Source: Vanilla planifolia (Eukaryota > Streptophyta > Magnoliopsida > Asparagales > Orchidaceae). From it: a DNA stretch of 64,000 nt. The DNA lies in NCBI GenBank assembly GCA_023846275.1, contig CM043874.1, positions 28,741,630-28,805,629 on the forward strand, in the 5' to 3' direction. The notes under the pieces were generated by a model. The model saw only the letters and a list, made by a program, of their open reading frames with translations, was not told where the DNA came from and did no database searches. Position numbers and translations under genes: made by a program. Shown here in pieces: positions 1 through 14,300 of the stretch; within the stretch, counting starts at the first letter, position 1; the number at the start of each line of letters is the position of its first letter.

Positions 1-1654
1 ATATGAATTCTATTAGTGACTTTCATGTCTTGTAGGAAAACTTAAGCCATAAGAGCTACTCCTAAATCATATACATATTCTTATGATCACCATCTGGCAT
101 GTCAACTTGTGACCTATGTGTGAAAAGAATGGAAGCATGATGTTCACAAGATTGGGTTGAATTCTACAAACTCAAATATTCAATCCAACTCAAAGAATTC
201 AATTTTCTATATAATGGAAGACTTTATTATTTTTTAATCTCTTTAGCTATTATAACACTTATTTTTAAAAAATTTTATTAAGCTTGTAAGAACTTATTAT
301 GTTATATTATAGGTAAAGTATAATATAAGTTTTAAGTGGTTCAACTAAGACTTGAATGTAAATCCACCCCTAACTAGAAGGCTAGGCAATCTATAAAAAT
401 CTTTGGCTTAATTAAAGTCTATAGCACCAGTTTAACAAAATTCTATAATACTAACTTAATAAATACTCACATAATAGCTTAATAAAAACTAATATATTGG
501 CTTGATAAATTCAAATAATCAAGGCTTAACAAAAAAAATAAAAGAACAAGTAAAAGCCTCATTAATATGATAAGAAGTAAAATCTTAATACAATAATTCT
601 TATAATCAATAAACAATTGAACAAAAGGGCACATTAATGTAATATAGAAAGATGTGAAGGAAAAAATTGAGTAGTGTTTAGCTTAGCTTAATGAAATGAT
701 GGCTAGTATAATCATGCATATGGAGAATCCTATAACCCTTTCTTTCTCCAAATTATTCCTTAAATGTAAGATGATTGTAATAAAAATCTTTTTAAAATAA
801 TAAGTGAAGTAATAGTCATTTTTGTATTTCTTAGAGTATTTATATACTCCTCAAAATGCTCTCAAATGACTCCAAAACATCCTTAAATGAGTACAAGAAA
901 AGTCAATCAAATTAGTTATTACTTAAATCTTAAGAAAATGATACTCTATAATCCAAAGTATCATACAAGCATGATGCAAAATTGACTGCATCATCTAATC
1001 AATTGTCAATGTTTGAGTAGTTCATTTTCATTATGTAAAAAGGATCATACAAATACAATTTATATATCATGCAATACTACTAGAACAAAATTGTACAAAT
1101 CTAAATTTAAGTTCTATGACATATGTTATATGATGCATGATCATACACTACTATAAGTCCTATGATTAGCTTATTTATGTAAATCTTAAGGTACTATATT
1201 AGCACTATAAGAGAATCATATTATTATGATACAAATCTATCAAATATATGATAGCCTTAAAACCAGACTCTTGGGTAAAATGGTATCATATGAGTACAAA
1301 GGTGGTGTCATACACATATAATAAAAATTAATATGCTCACAGCCTATGTTATGGACTATCGCTAAATAGAAAAATGCATATCACAATTATAATGAATATC
1401 ATTGTATTATATAAAAACCATTAGCTCCTCATATCTCTAAAGATAACAAGTAATGGACTCATATAATATGAAGACCATACTTGCATAACAATACTATGAA
1501 TTCAAATTTTGATTATCACTTGGTTTAATCTCTTATCCAGTCCTCCTAATAAATGTATCAATATTAGTATGCAAGGTTATATCTTATTGTACAAAAATCC
1601 AAATCACCTAATGATCAAGAGATCTATTATAAAACGTGGAAAAAAATAAAAAAA
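1..1654. other. AT-rich intergenic DNA, no gene seen
   Basis: No open frame of useful length, no splice-compatible coding blocks and no recognisable domain were seen on either strand. The stretch is AT-rich and lies directly outside the 5' LTR of the first Ty3/gypsy element. It may hold older transposon debris that is too decayed to name. Confidence 0.6.
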
Positions 1655-2194
1655 TGTTTGCTAACTCACAGCGCTCCTACGTGTGCCCTATATCAAGTGT
1701 CATGCACATTTTCATCTTTGAGTAGGGCTGAATCAAAGCACATGCACTACACATGATCGATAGCTACATTAACCCTCACATACAATGGTATGCACTAAAG
1801 GTTAATTATCATGTGCATCATGCATGCAATAAGTGCCACCTACCACATTGAAGCCCCATGCAAGCAGAGCTTCTATGCACTAGTATGGGGCTAATTAACT
1901 CAAATTTTGCAACATTTTAAAATTTGGTCAAAGGACAAATGTGTCTTTTTTAATTAAAACATTAGTATTTGTGTAATAAAATATTATATATAACCCATAT
2001 ATAAAGGAGTAATAATGCTAAATGAAGGATCACAATTTCTTAGAGTGTTTAATCTTCTTGTGATAAAAAATTGTATTTTCTTTCTCTTTATTATTTAGTT
2101 CCTCACCATTTCATGCTTTTATTTCTACCACTACTACTCTAAAAAGAGATATGATTATGGGGGCTTGAGGAATGAACACCTCATAGATAGATCA
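1655..2194 (+). repeat. 5' LTR of Ty3/gypsy element 1
   Basis: The stretch from about 1890 to 2194 aligns by eye with 7370-7646. Shared blocks include the AAATTTGGTCAAA region, a TATATAAA-like promoter stretch and the terminal AGATAGATCA. The element begins TG and ends CA, as LTRs do. A primer binding site follows at 2204. The inner 3' edge is firm. The outer edge at 1655 is less certain, because the A-rich sequence before it resembles the polypurine tract in front of the 3' LTR. It is about 540 bp long, against about 820 bp for the 3' LTR, which carries an internal duplication. Confidence 0.75.
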
Positions 2195-5100
2195 TGTTAT
2201 TTTTGGTATTAGAACACTTGGATTTTATGTCGACGATTGGAGGCAAAAATAAGGGAGTTGAGGAGTAAGCTGAAAAGGGAATCAAAAGATTGGGAAGGAT
2301 TTAATTGAGCTGATTATGCTAACTATACCATCAAACTTGGAAGCACAAGTAACTCTATTAACACAACAAATATAAGTATTAATAAAGATGGTGTTAAAAA
2401 ACCAATTTAATATGACCACAACTATGAAAGAAAAACAAACAAGTAAAAAAATGTTATTAACTCAAGGATATGTGGAGATAAGGATGAGGATGCCATCATC
2501 AATCTTGTATTATCAATCTCAAAGAATCAACAACATTCATTCAATGTATATGCTAAATTTTATTTTCTTATTTACGACGGTGTAGTGGATGCAGAAAAAT
2601 TGGATGTTTGGTTAGAATAACTAAAGACTTATTTTTCTCTATATAGCTACTCATCTGAAAAATTAGCATTTGCTCAATTAAAAAAGATGATCCATACATT
2701 ATCCTAATAGAGTGCACATTTAAAAATTGGTTCAAAGATAGAAATAACATAGAGTCAAATTGAGAAACTAATCCAAGAAAAATTTTATCACATGGGTTAC
2801 GCAAAGGAATGATGAAGGAAATGGTATAGTTTACAACACCAATAAAGACAAATAGTGTAGGGCTACCCCATTAAATTTTGATGATAAGACATAGCATTAG
2901 GGATATCTATTGATGAGATATAGACTTCATCTAAATACATCTCAAGTTTGTATTATCATATTGCTACAAAATTAACCTTATTCCTTATACAATCTTTCAT
3001 ACAACCTAGCACTTTTGCAATAGCCATTAAAAAGAAAAATCAAAGTAGAAAACCAAAGATTGGGAGCTCAAACATCAAAAAGATTGGCATTAATAATAGT
3101 ATTAATATAAAGTAGCAACAAAAAGGGAAAAATACTCCCTAATAAAAAAGATTACAGTCACAACAACTACTCCATCTACAAATGGGACTCAAAATATTAT
3201 ACCCATTACAAAAAGTAAGGTCACATATAAGAGAAATGTTAGGTCTTGCACTCTAATATTTTTTTAGAAAATTTTAAATAAAATGGGAAAAGTAATATTC
3301 CCTATTATAATTGAAACTCAAACAATTCCCTAAGTAGATAAGGGTCTATCTCTCATGGTAAGGCTAAAAGAGCTCATGATTGATGAAGCTATTGCAGGGA
3401 GAGCATAACTCTTTATAACTCGCATCCAAGTAAAGGAGTTGGTTAATTATTTTGATGACACCAACAATTAGAAAACTTTGAACTCTAAAAGCCGTATGAA
3501 GAAACTTCACTTAGAAACTACCCCTCATCCTAGCCTTATTCTCTTGAGTGGATTCAAAAAGACTCTTAAGCATGAGTTGAAAGACAATACAAGGTAAAAT
3601 TTATAATCGCTTAGGAATATATTGATAAAATGTTCCATGAAGTAGTGCCGTTAGATGTTTGCCAAATTATATTTGGATTCCTGTACTTATGAGATCAAGA
3701 CACTATATACTATCATCAAGCCTAACGGTTTCAATTCAAAAAGGATGGACATAAGTTTATTATGATTTAGGACAAAAGAAAGTCAATAATAGATATTGTA
3801 GCTACTAGCCATGTAAAGAGGTTAGTAAATACATCTCTAAATTATATGTTATTATTAGTCCAACCTAAGAAGTTGAATATGGGTGCCAAAGAATGTTGTA
3901 ATATACCCAATTGACTTTAGGAGATACTAAGAGAATACTCTATATTATTTAGTGAACCAAAAGGCTACCTCTAAAATGAGTTGTGGAGCATGAGATTCAA
4001 CTTTTGTTAGATTCAATGCATCTAAACATAGGTATGTATTATACCTTAGTAGTAAAAAATGATGAGATTAAGAGGTAAGTCATAGAGCTACTTGAGAACG
4101 AAGTACTCAAGCCTAATAATTTGTTATATGGCTCCCTAGTTGTCTTAGTGCCAAAGAAGGATGGAGGTTGGTACATATGTCTAGATTATTGAGCTCTTAA
4201 TAAAATCACTATTAAAAATAAATTCTTTACTAAGAATTGATGATCTCTTAGACTAGTTAAGTCATGCATGAGTATTCAAAAAATTAGACCTGAAAGCAGA
4301 GTATCATCAAGTACATATTACAAATGGAGATACTTGGAAAAAATATTTTAAGACTCGACTAAGATTGTATAAATAGCTAATAATGCCATTTGGGTTTTAC
4401 AATGTTCCAGCAACATTCATGCAAATAATGAATGACAATCTATGCCATTACTAAGAGGATTTTGTGATAGTCTACATTGATGACATTCTCATTTATAGTA
4501 ATACACTCAAATAGCATATAAAACATCTGAGAAAGGTGTTTGACATCTTAAAAACCTATTAGTTAAAGTTCAATGAAAGAAATGTGAGTATGCAAGGGAA
4601 ACCTTTTTTATATTTGGGAATTCAAGTAGGTAATGGTGAAATAAGCATCAAATGATTCTCTAAGAAATGTTTTAGACCTCAAAATGTTATTGATGTTAAG
4701 AGTTTTGTTGGAGTGTGTCAATACCTGAGAATATTCATCAAATGATTCTCTGAAATAACAATGTCATTATATGCACTAACTTGCCCACATCTAAAGTTTC
4801 ATTGGATAGAACTACATTAACAAATATTTCAACAATTAAAAGAGAAAATCTATTAAGCACTAGTTCTAAATCTACCAAATCTACACATCCATTTGAGATT
4901 CAGATAGATGCATCAAGGTATGATATTGATGCAATCCTAATGCAAAAAGCCAAGCATATAGCTTACTATTCTAAATTGTTATAAGAAGGACATAAAAATT
5001 ACCTAATATATGATAAAGTGCTTCTTGTTTTATACCAAGTTATGAAACATACAAGGCCATACATCTTTAGGAAAGGAACCATAGTACATTCAAATCATTG

Positions 5101-6822
5101 ACCACTCTAATATTTGCAAACTCAATCGAAGCTACAATAAGAATGACAATTGAAGTGGATGTCATGCATACACCAATTCAACCCAATTATTAAATACAAG
5201 AAGGGGAATCAAAACAAATTTATAGATATGTCTTCTTAACCTCTTTTATTCTTACTATGTTTAACATATATTATGCAAATACAACCTGAAGAATTTGAAG
5301 AGCATGCTTCGAAGTATAAAGATGACCCCAATTTTGGCACAAGTTATCAATTGACAAAAGGAGGTAAATACTCAAAATATATTATCGAAAACAAAGTTCT
5401 ATATTGATGAAAGTAGTTGTGTGTACCTTAGAATTGTGATAAAAATGATGGATACATGAGGCTCATACTTTTAAAGTTTCGAGACATTTTGGAGTCTTGA
5501 AGACCATTCCAAATTTATAAAGGTATGCTTATTGGCCCTACATGAATCAATATGTTAAGATATTTATCTATGGGTGTACACTTTGTTGCACATCAAAATC
5601 ATCAAAATCATCAAATCATAAACAGGGACTGTATATGCTACCAGCAACATCGACAAGTCCCTAGAATAGTATCTCAAAAAATTTGTTGGTGGGAAACCAA
5701 TAACTCAACAAGAACATAATTATCTATTTGTGGTGGTAGATAAATTTTCCAAGATGGTCATACTGATGCCATGCAAACAAAATAGTACAAAAGAACAAGG
5801 AGCTACCTTTTATTTCTTACCATCCTTCATTGCAAATCAGGATACTTGATTTTTGAGTAATTTTTGGGAAGCATTATATGGAATGATGGATACCATTTTG
5901 ATGTAATGCACAGCTTTCCATCCATAGATAAATAAACATACTAAAGTAATAAATAGGAATTTATCATCAACTTAGAGGTTATAATGCACATCACATAAAA
6001 ACATGGGTTAAGAGTATTATATACATACAATTTACATATAGTAAAATTGTGCATGGATCAACATCAATGAGCACTTTTGAAGCTTGTATGGGATTTCTAC
6101 CCCAAAATTAGCTAGACTTAGAATTCAACCTATTAGAAATTAGAGAAATTAGAAGTGATGCTCAATAGAAAGCTAAAAAATTTCTAGAAGAATATGATAT
6201 ATACATGCCAATGTTAAAAGACAACTACTCAAATCACAAAGAAAGTAAAAGAAACAACATGGCCAACTTAGAATTGAAAAAATAGAAGGTGGTCATGTTT
6301 GGCTTCATATTGATAAAGAAAGATTAAAAAAAGGATATGACATGAAGCTTAAACCAATATGGTATGGTCTCTTCAAAAAAATACAAAGGATTAATGATAA
6401 TGCTTATCAACTTGAGCAACCAACATATAAGAAAATGTACTTATGGATAACCTAAAAACATATAAACCATCTATGCTTGATGAAGAACTATAGGAACACT
6501 TAAATTCAATAGATGACTTGGTCATGAATGATGAAAATATCCTAAATAAAGATAACAACCCTAAGAAAAATACCCTTATGATAAGGATTGGGACTAAGAC
6601 TTCATAACAAATTAAGAAGCAAGGAAAAAGATCTAGAGTTATAAAATGGTATAGCTTAGAGAAAGGTCAATCCTTATTCCTTTATTTTTTTAACATAAAA
6701 AAAGAAGACTAGAAGATTTATTTAAGTTAATTTGATGAAATTAGAATCATGAAAATAAGTCCTATGGTTAGGAAGTCTATTATGGACTTGCATCCAAAGG
6801 ATGAAAAAAACAAAAAAAATAA
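2195..6822 (+). mobile_element. Decayed Ty3/gypsy retrotransposon 1, internal region (gag-pol)
   Basis: The coding order is that of a Ty3/gypsy element, read in broken frames. A gag block lies at about 2570-2860 (DAEKLDVWLE, then KLAFAQLKKM). Reverse transcriptase covers about 4130-4620: PKKDGGWYICLDY, MPFGFYNVPATFM and the catalytic YIDDILIYS. An RNase H start is at about 4890-4985 (FEIQIDASRYDIDAIL). Integrase blocks lie at about 5730-6200, and the post-integrase block around 6290-6420 includes KPIWYGLFKKIQ. In-frame stops and frameshifts occur in every domain, so no protein can be made. An A/G-rich polypurine tract at about 6796-6822 precedes the 3' LTR. The class is secure from the RT motif and the gene order RT-RH-INT; the lineage within Ty3/gypsy was not determined. 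Confidence 0.85.
2204..2215 (+). other. Primer binding site, initiator-tRNA-Met type
   Basis: TGGTATTAGAAC lies nine bases after the 5' LTR. It matches the plant retrotransposon primer binding site TGGTATCAGAGC, complementary to the 3' end of initiator tRNA-Met, at 10 of 12 positions. Confidence 0.65.
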
Positions 6823-7349
6823 TGCTCACACATGTGAGCACATGCACTACGTGTGCCTAACATTAAGTGCCACATATGGTGCTAACCCGGGTCACATACA
6901 CTACACTTGACTAGTAGCTGCACCAACCGCCATGTATAGGTGCACATTAGGGGTCAGTGGCCATATGTAGCACATGCATAATAGTTGCCACCTACTATGC
7001 AGATGTTGAGTGTGCAAAATTTGTGCACACATGAAGCTAATGGCACACAAAAGCTATGCACAAGCAAAGGATGAAAAAAAATAAAAAAGTGATGCTCATA
7101 TGTGCAAGCACATGCACCTATGCATGCCCAACATTAAGTGTCACGTGTGGCACTGACACAGGTCACAAACACTACACTTAACTGGTAGCGGCATCGACCT
7201 CCGCATGCATAGGACACACTAGGGGTCAGTGATCATGCATGTCACGTGCATAGTAGGTGCCACTTACTGTACAGAAGCTATGCATGCAAAATTTGCACAC
7301 ACACACACACACACGGGGCTGATGGCACGTAAAAGCCATTCACAAGGCT
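6795..7349 (+). repeat. 270-bp tandem duplication across the polypurine tract and LTR start
   Basis: CAAAGGATGAAAAAAA starts at 6795 and again at 7065. The two units then run parallel through CATTAAGTG, ACTACACTT, AGGGGTCAGTG and TGCCAC. The second copy fades out near 7349. The copies have diverged clearly, so the duplication is not recent. Confidence 0.8.
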
Positions 7350-7646
7350 TCTAGGCATAGCTATGGGGCCGATTGACTTAAATTTTGTCAAATTTTAAAA
7401 TTTGGTCAAATGAAAGATGCATCTTTTTGTAGTTAAAATATTAAGATTCTTGAAGTAAAATATTATATCTAACCCTATATAAATGGATAAGAATGTTAAA
7501 TGAAGGATCAAAACTTCTCAAAAGCTCTATTCTTCTCTTTATTATTTAGTTCATCACCATTTTCACACTTCTATTTTCTTTACTACTACTCTAAAAGACG
7601 GTTTTCTAATAAGGGCTTGGAGTGAGAACACTTGAAAGATAGATCA
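6823..7646 (+). repeat. 3' LTR of Ty3/gypsy element 1, with internal duplication
   Basis: It is homologous to the 5' LTR and ends in the same AGATCA. It is about 280 bp longer because the polypurine tract and the first part of the LTR are present twice in tandem (about 6795-7064 and 7065-7349). A short (CA)n run lies at 7295-7314. Confidence 0.75.
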
Positions 7647-8949
7647 CCTAACCTCAAGTCAAGCATCTCAAGTGAAGGATAAATGCACTTTATGTTAGGG
7701 CTATCATATAGGTAAGAAAAGCATAAAACAATCATATTACTTAAGATCTCTCTTGGCTAACTCTCTCTCTAATCCAAATATTAACTAGTTATGTCATATG
7801 ATTAGGTCATCATACATGGACAATTAGTTCAATCGATGTAAAACCTACTCAATTCAATATCATTTCAATCTAGCTTTATTTTAACTTAATATAATAACAT
7901 ATAAAACTCACTATGAATATAATATTCTAAGGCAAACAATAAATGTGAAACAAAATAAAATGCATCCCTTAAGAAAAATCTTAAATTCCTAAATTAAAAT
8001 ATTATATGTATTGATATTCTAACTACAAAAATAAAGAAACTCAATAAATATTCTCCCATGTTACTCAAGTTTACATTTCTCCTAGTGCTAGTTATGGTGA
8101 TCATCCAAACACTTTTGTTAAGCTCTTTATATCACATGATCAAGCACTCCATATTATTAGCCTAATTTCTCTTGCAATGCGTGATCTAAAATCGACACTT
8201 TAAAAAAGTATTAGTAAAGATAATATAATAGTTTTATTATCATCAAAAAAGTGATGCAATGTCTAAAAAGTATAATAATCTCCCCTTTTATGATAATAAT
8301 ACCATTGAACAAACATAAAATGAAAAGGTATTAAATCATGCAAATCAAACAAATGCTCTCCTTAGATTCAAGCTTGCATTTAATGTATGTAATTTAAACG
8401 CATAACAAACAAAGCATAGGGATGCTATGAATACTTTTCATTTATTACTTCTCTTTCATCTTTTTTGTCATGCATCAAAAGATAAAATAAAATTAAATGC
8501 AAGAAATAAAGGGTGAACACCATTATACATATGTTGAAAATCTAAACAATAAAAGACTAAGGATTCATAATAATCATTAAAAGCTAATCAAAGAGCACCT
8601 CACTTATTGAATAATAAATCAAATAAGTAATCATTTTAATATGACTTCAAGAGGTTTATTTTTTTTCTCCACCGAAATTGATGCATAAAATACTTATACT
8701 AAAATAAGCAAATAATCATATTAAAGTATTAAAACTAATTTATATGCTTAATAATTAAAACGAAATCACCATGCTTCCAAGGAATTCTCCTCATTTTTAA
8801 TTAATGCAAAGGAAGCATTCACAAAGCATAACAAATTAAGAACTAGATTTTGGCATCGAAACAAATTTAGACCTACCCAATGAATAATTAAGTGATAAAA
8901 CATTTATAGATACATTCTTATAATTATTTTCAACCCATGCAACATTCTT
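7647..8949. other. Gene-free AT-rich DNA between transposons
   Basis: No coding block was recognised. The stretch CTCCCCTTTTATGATAAT near 8281 resembles non-coding parts of copia elements and may belong to the decayed antisense copia element to its right. Confidence 0.4.
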
Positions 8950-9700
8950 ATGCATGTGATGTAAAGAAGCACAATTACAATGGAAATTTTAATCGATCAA
9001 ACAAAGCTTTATCTTTAGCATTCTCACTAATACAATTTTTTATTCATCTTTAGCATTTTTTAGATCAAGCAATATTTCTCATTCTTCTCACTCAATTCAA
9101 CACAAAGGACTAAACATTTCTTATGCTCACTATTCAAGTCTTTATGTTTTAATGCAAATGATTCAAAAGTATGAACTAATTTAAGAAATTAGTTTCTTAC
9201 TCTTTACAGGAGAGATTCTTTATCTCATTTTGCTCACTTATAGATGAGTCATCATGTGATATGCCATGAGATAAACAACTTCTTCAAGTTTATTATTCTA
9301 CTTGCTATTTGAGGATGGTGATCAATCAACCAATGTGACCTTCTTCCTTATTTTCTTCTTGATCTTATTAAGCTTCTTTTACCTATTCTTCATATTCACA
9401 AACATAGAACATTGGGCATAAACAAGTTCCACTTCCTTACACCCATGGTAATCTGCCTCTATAATACTTCCTTCTTATTTGCTCCTTTGTTCCATATCTT
9501 TTTCAAAAAAAAATATGAACATAATGACTCACAATCTAAAGATCTTTCCTCCACATGGTTGAAGATGCAATCAACCTCCCTATGCTTATACAAATTTTGT
9601 AATTCATACCAAAGGTTATATGCAATATTCATATTCATAACTTTACAAATTCTAGATTTGATAAATCACAAAAAGTAAGATTCAAGGAGAATTAACTTAA
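8950..9700 (-). mobile_element. Decayed Ty1/copia gag fragment
   Basis: Read on the minus strand, with stops and frameshifts, the segment at about 9400-9210 gives a lysine-rich stretch (KKLNKIKKKIRKKVTLVD), an S/N-rich stretch, and then EEVVYLMAYH. This is the usual order just after the zinc knuckle of plant copia Gag, where a lysine run is followed by ATW, an acidic/serine stretch and NLCLMA. A decayed coiled-coil-like tail follows towards 8950. The zinc knuckle itself is not intact. I saw no LTRs for this copy. The call rests on pattern and order, not on a full domain. Confidence 0.45.
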
Positions 9701-10508
9701 ATTCTACATTTTTCTTCTAAGGAAAATTCATTCAAAGCTTCTAACAAACATATCTCTAACCTTTTCAAAAGCAAACACAAAATCATTTTTGACAATATCT
9801 CATAATTCAATATTAATCAATTCAATGAAAACATTTAAGAAGATAATATAAGAAGTTAGTTGTGTGATCTGGCAACTTAGAGAGATGATATAAGTTACTT
9901 TTTGTGTGATTTGATAGACACCACTTATTGTGTGATCTAACAGTTGCTATGATGAGTTGTTAGTTAAGATGAGATAAAACTTCTAAGAATAATAATCAAT
10001 TAGGAAAAATAAAGCCAAATATTTTGAAATTAAAAATAATATTATGCATAAATATAAAGTGTTATAATAAGGAATATGCTTCAAATTAAGATAAAAAAAT
10101 AATTTCTATTAAACATTAGCATAAATGATAGTGGTGTGCATACACATCAGTAAGATATTGTGATATTCATATAATGTTGTAGAGACATGATTAGTTACGA
10201 ATATTTCTTAGATGTCATACTTTTTTTATAATGCTTTAAATTTATGCTACATTTCTCTTACTATATTCACATTACTTTACCTAGTTTAGCTATCAATTTA
10301 TCTATTGAGCTTATTATACTCACTTTCCTATTTATATCATATGATAAAATAGAGGTATCTTTCATTTGATTTCTAAAGTTAATCAATACTTAAAGAATAG
10401 ATGATGTAAAAATGAATGAGAGTTCACCTTAATTTTTGTTCCTCTTATAGTTAGGTCATTAGTATCCTCTAGCTATATTTAAACTCTATTTTTTATTTTA
10501 GAGTTATT
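9701..10508. other. Gene-free AT-rich DNA
   Basis: Nothing recognisable was seen. The last ~70 bases before 10509 weakly resemble the bases just left of 16448, so the LTRs of the neighbouring Ty3/gypsy element may extend slightly further left than annotated. Confidence 0.4.
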
Positions 10509-11363
10509 TGATAGAGAGAATAATGGTTCTTTATTGCCAAGACGATGTCGGAGTAGAATAGAAAGAATCCAAGCTCAAACATGGAAAAAATTTTATTCAA
10601 GTACTTTTCATTTTACAAATACTTGCTATTGGGTGCTTGATGTATGTCGATTGGGAGTTGGATATGCACTTTGTGAGTAGATTGGTGCATTGGTAGTGCA
10701 TATGCAATTGCTAAAGAGTTAGTCAAGTAATTGCTACAATACATGTTCCAATCTATAAAGAAACAGTTTGAGGAAATAGGAGAAAATTAAGAGTAATTTT
10801 ATTGGTGATTACCAATGAAGAAAAATGAGCTGAGAAAGATAAAGGAAGGAAGGATAACACTTGCCAAATGAGCTTGCAACACTCACAAAAAAGTTACATA
10901 AGGGAAGGGAAAGCTACGAAGCTTCAATCATACTCAAACCATTAAGCAAAAGCATAAAAAGGATAACTCAAATGATCAAATTATATGCTTTTATTTTAGA
11001 TTTTAGGACTATTTATACATATTTTTTTACTATAATAATTAGCACCCATTAACATCAACTACATATTTTCATAAAAATAAGAAAGCATAAACAAACACTT
11101 TGTAAAATAACCAAGCATTAATATCATTTTATAATCCAAATAAAATCTTTAGATTCTTCATGTATTTTTGCAAAATTCTTATCATAATTTTATGGTTATT
11201 TGAAGTGAACTTTATGGGTTGGTTTAAAACTAGCTTATATGGGCCTTTATTTCATGTTTCATGACAAATGCCAAAAATTTTAATTTGATTGATCTATATT
11301 TAGGATATTGTCATCAGTCTATGTAATCATTTTGTTGTGATGTTATTGGTTAGTATTACATCA
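10509..11363 (-). repeat. 3' LTR of Ty3/gypsy element 2
   Basis: It is homologous along its length to 16448-17250. Shared blocks include AGAGAATAAT, CAAGCT, TTTTATTTTA followed by GGGACTATTTATACA, and TTTGAAGTGAACTTTAT. On the + strand it begins TGATA and ends CATCA. On its inner side the minus strand reads AAGTGGAGA directly before the LTR, a typical gypsy polypurine tract. This supports minus-strand orientation and makes this the 3' LTR. Confidence 0.75.
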
Positions 11364-14300
11364 TCTCCACTTGATCAAGAGGAACTCTGCTCGACAGAGT
11401 TAAAATCAAGAAAGCCATCTATCAGTTATGGAGCAATCTTCATTAAGTCTTCTCTAGTCGTTCAAGTGTCCTTTAAAATGGATGATTTTTCTAAAGAATA
11501 AGAAATCTATGTGGCAATGAGGTATTGGAAGGCTTCTCATCAGTGTTAGTTCGTTCAACTTCAAAAAATTAGGACATTGAAGGTATTAGTAAGTGTTCAT
11601 CATTTTCATTTGCATAAAGGTTAGATACACAAGCCCATGTTACAAATTTCTTTTATAGGATAAAATATTCTCAATATAAAAAATTGGACTAATGAATATG
11701 TTAGATGGCAATTCAAGCACATAAGAGTTTGCACCAATTTTGCTAATTATTTTGAAAGGTCCAAAAGCTTATGCATATAACTTTTTATATTTAATGTAGT
11801 TGTCACATTCTAGTCAAATGTGATTTAAAGCATGATCACTTTCATTGAATTTCCTCAAAGATTTTTTTTATTAATAGTCATAGCATACTTGGCATTGCTA
11901 ACATCTATTTATTGTAACATTTTATTATGATTGTTAAAAAAATCATTTGAAAAAATAAATGTATATTCATGGATTGTATGCATCCATGTACAATTTCAAA
12001 AGGAGTTTGTTTAATAGTTTTTGAAATAGTAAATTATATATAATCTCAAATATAAATAAATGCAAATCCAATGTTCCTAAGTTCTTTTCTACATGACATC
12101 TCAAAAGGTTTCCTATAATGTAGTTGACAACTCCTATTTGGCCAATAATTTGTGGGTGAAAAGCTAATAAAAATTTGAGTTTTGTTCCAATTAGTTTCCA
12201 AAGTTTTCTTGAAAAGTACAAGAAAAATTTAACATCTTAATTAAGAAAAATTGTAGATGGTAATCCATGTAGTTTAAAAATTTTATAAAAGAAAATTTTG
12301 ATAATTTATGATGTATCATTTGTCTTAAAGAATAGAATAAAGTGTGTTATTTTGGAGAAAAAATATACAACTAAAAAATGAAGTCCATAGATAGATCTTT
12401 TCAAAGTGAATAAGAAATCAATAAGGCTATATATTTGCCCACTTTTGTATTATTATTTTAGCTTGTTTACAAGTGTAGTACTGAGAAATAATGCTTTCGA
12501 CATCCCTTTGTATGGAGGATTAGTAAAATTAAGTTTGAACTAAAGTAATAGTTTATCTCTACCCATCTATCTAGCTATTTTTTATATATGTAATTTAGTT
12601 ATTAATAATTCTCTGAGAAATATTCAGGAGAATTCACAATTATTTTTCTCTAAATAAAAACTCATTAATCATAGTAAATTCAATACTAAAGCTTAAAGAT
12701 TTATATTTTAAATTAGCATAAATTATATTAAAATTAGAATATATTAGATAATTATGTTTAATTTTATCAAAGCCTAGAACTTAAGATTTCAAAGATAAAA
12801 TTACTAAAGCTATTCTTAATAATGATATGTAAGTTTGTTGTCTTTACCAAGTTTATGTTTTAAATTAAAGAAAAAATCTTATAGGTATTCAACCAATTTA
12901 ACATGACTATGGTTCAATTTTGGTTGATTATTAATATATTTTAAGATACGATTATTAATGTTCAAGATGTATTCATTCCACAACAAATAATTTTGCCAAT
13001 ATTTTTATGGATTGAATGATTACATAAAACTCTCCATCATAAGAAGAATTGTCTTGTATTATTCAACTTTTTACTAAAATATGCTCTTAGATGATTACTT
13101 TGACTAAGTATATCACCAATTTCAATTATAGTAAAACATCATATTAAATTTTGGTAAATGCAATAGAGGAGTAGTGGTCATATGATGCTTGATTTGATCA
13201 AATGCTAATTATCTCTACATAAGTTTATTTTTTTAGAAGGTCAATCAATAAAGCCATTATGGTCTAAAATTGCGTATGAATCGTCTATAAAAAGTGGCTA
13301 GTTCATGAAAACTTCTAAGTGTGGCTATAGTCATCGAAATTGGCCAATCTAAAATGGCTTTAATTTTTGAAGTATCTGGTTAGAAGCCATTTGAAGGGAT
13401 TATAAACCTTAGAAGTTTCTTTTGCATTTCATAAAAGAACACTTCTTGAATTTTATATATAATTTTTCCAACCTAAGTTTTTCTAGGACTTATCTAAGAT
13501 GCTTTAAGTGACAGGTTTCATCAAACCTATAGACTAAAATATCATCATAATAGAAAACCAAGAATTTTCTTTTGAATAGCTTAATAATTGTGTTCATTAA
13601 ATACATGAAAGTGCTTAAACAATTTGATAAACAAAATGATATAACTAACCATTTATAAAGGTCATATGAAGTTTTAAAAGATGTTTTCATTCATCTCCTA
13701 ACCAAATCCTTATTTGATCATAGCTACTTCTAAGATCGAATTTTAAGAAAACATTAGAGCCCAAAATGAGATATAATATGTCATCCAATCTTGGAATTAG
13801 AAACATATTTTTTTGTTATCTTATTAAAGACATGATTATCAATGCACATATACCATGAGCCATCTTTTTTAGGTGTGGAAAGTGTAGAAACTACACGTGG
13901 TTTATGACTGTCTTAAAAACCCTTTTGGAGAAGTTCAACTACTTGGCATTTCAATTTAGTATGTTCACTTGGGTTCATTATATAATGTGGGAGGCTTGGT
14001 AATTAAAAACCCAATACTAAGTTTATTGCATATTGGATTTTTCTCATGAGAGATAACTCATTAGGGAGCTCCTCATATCTCAAAATTGATATAGGTATGC
14101 ATTTATCTTTGGTAGATTACTAGCTTTAGAATGAGTTTGTTAAACCACTTTCACATGCATAATAAAGATTGAGGAGGGATTAGTGAATTCTCTATTAAGG
14201 CTCTTAAATCCAATTATATTAATCATAAGTCAATATTTTGAGAAACTTAAATTTGCTTTTAAAAATATGATTATTTTATGTTTAATGGTTTTTTAAAATT

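Noticed and set aside
7295-7314. Run of CA repeats considered as a possible regulatory Z-DNA site
   Set aside because: It is a short microsatellite inside a dead LTR, with nothing to suggest a role.
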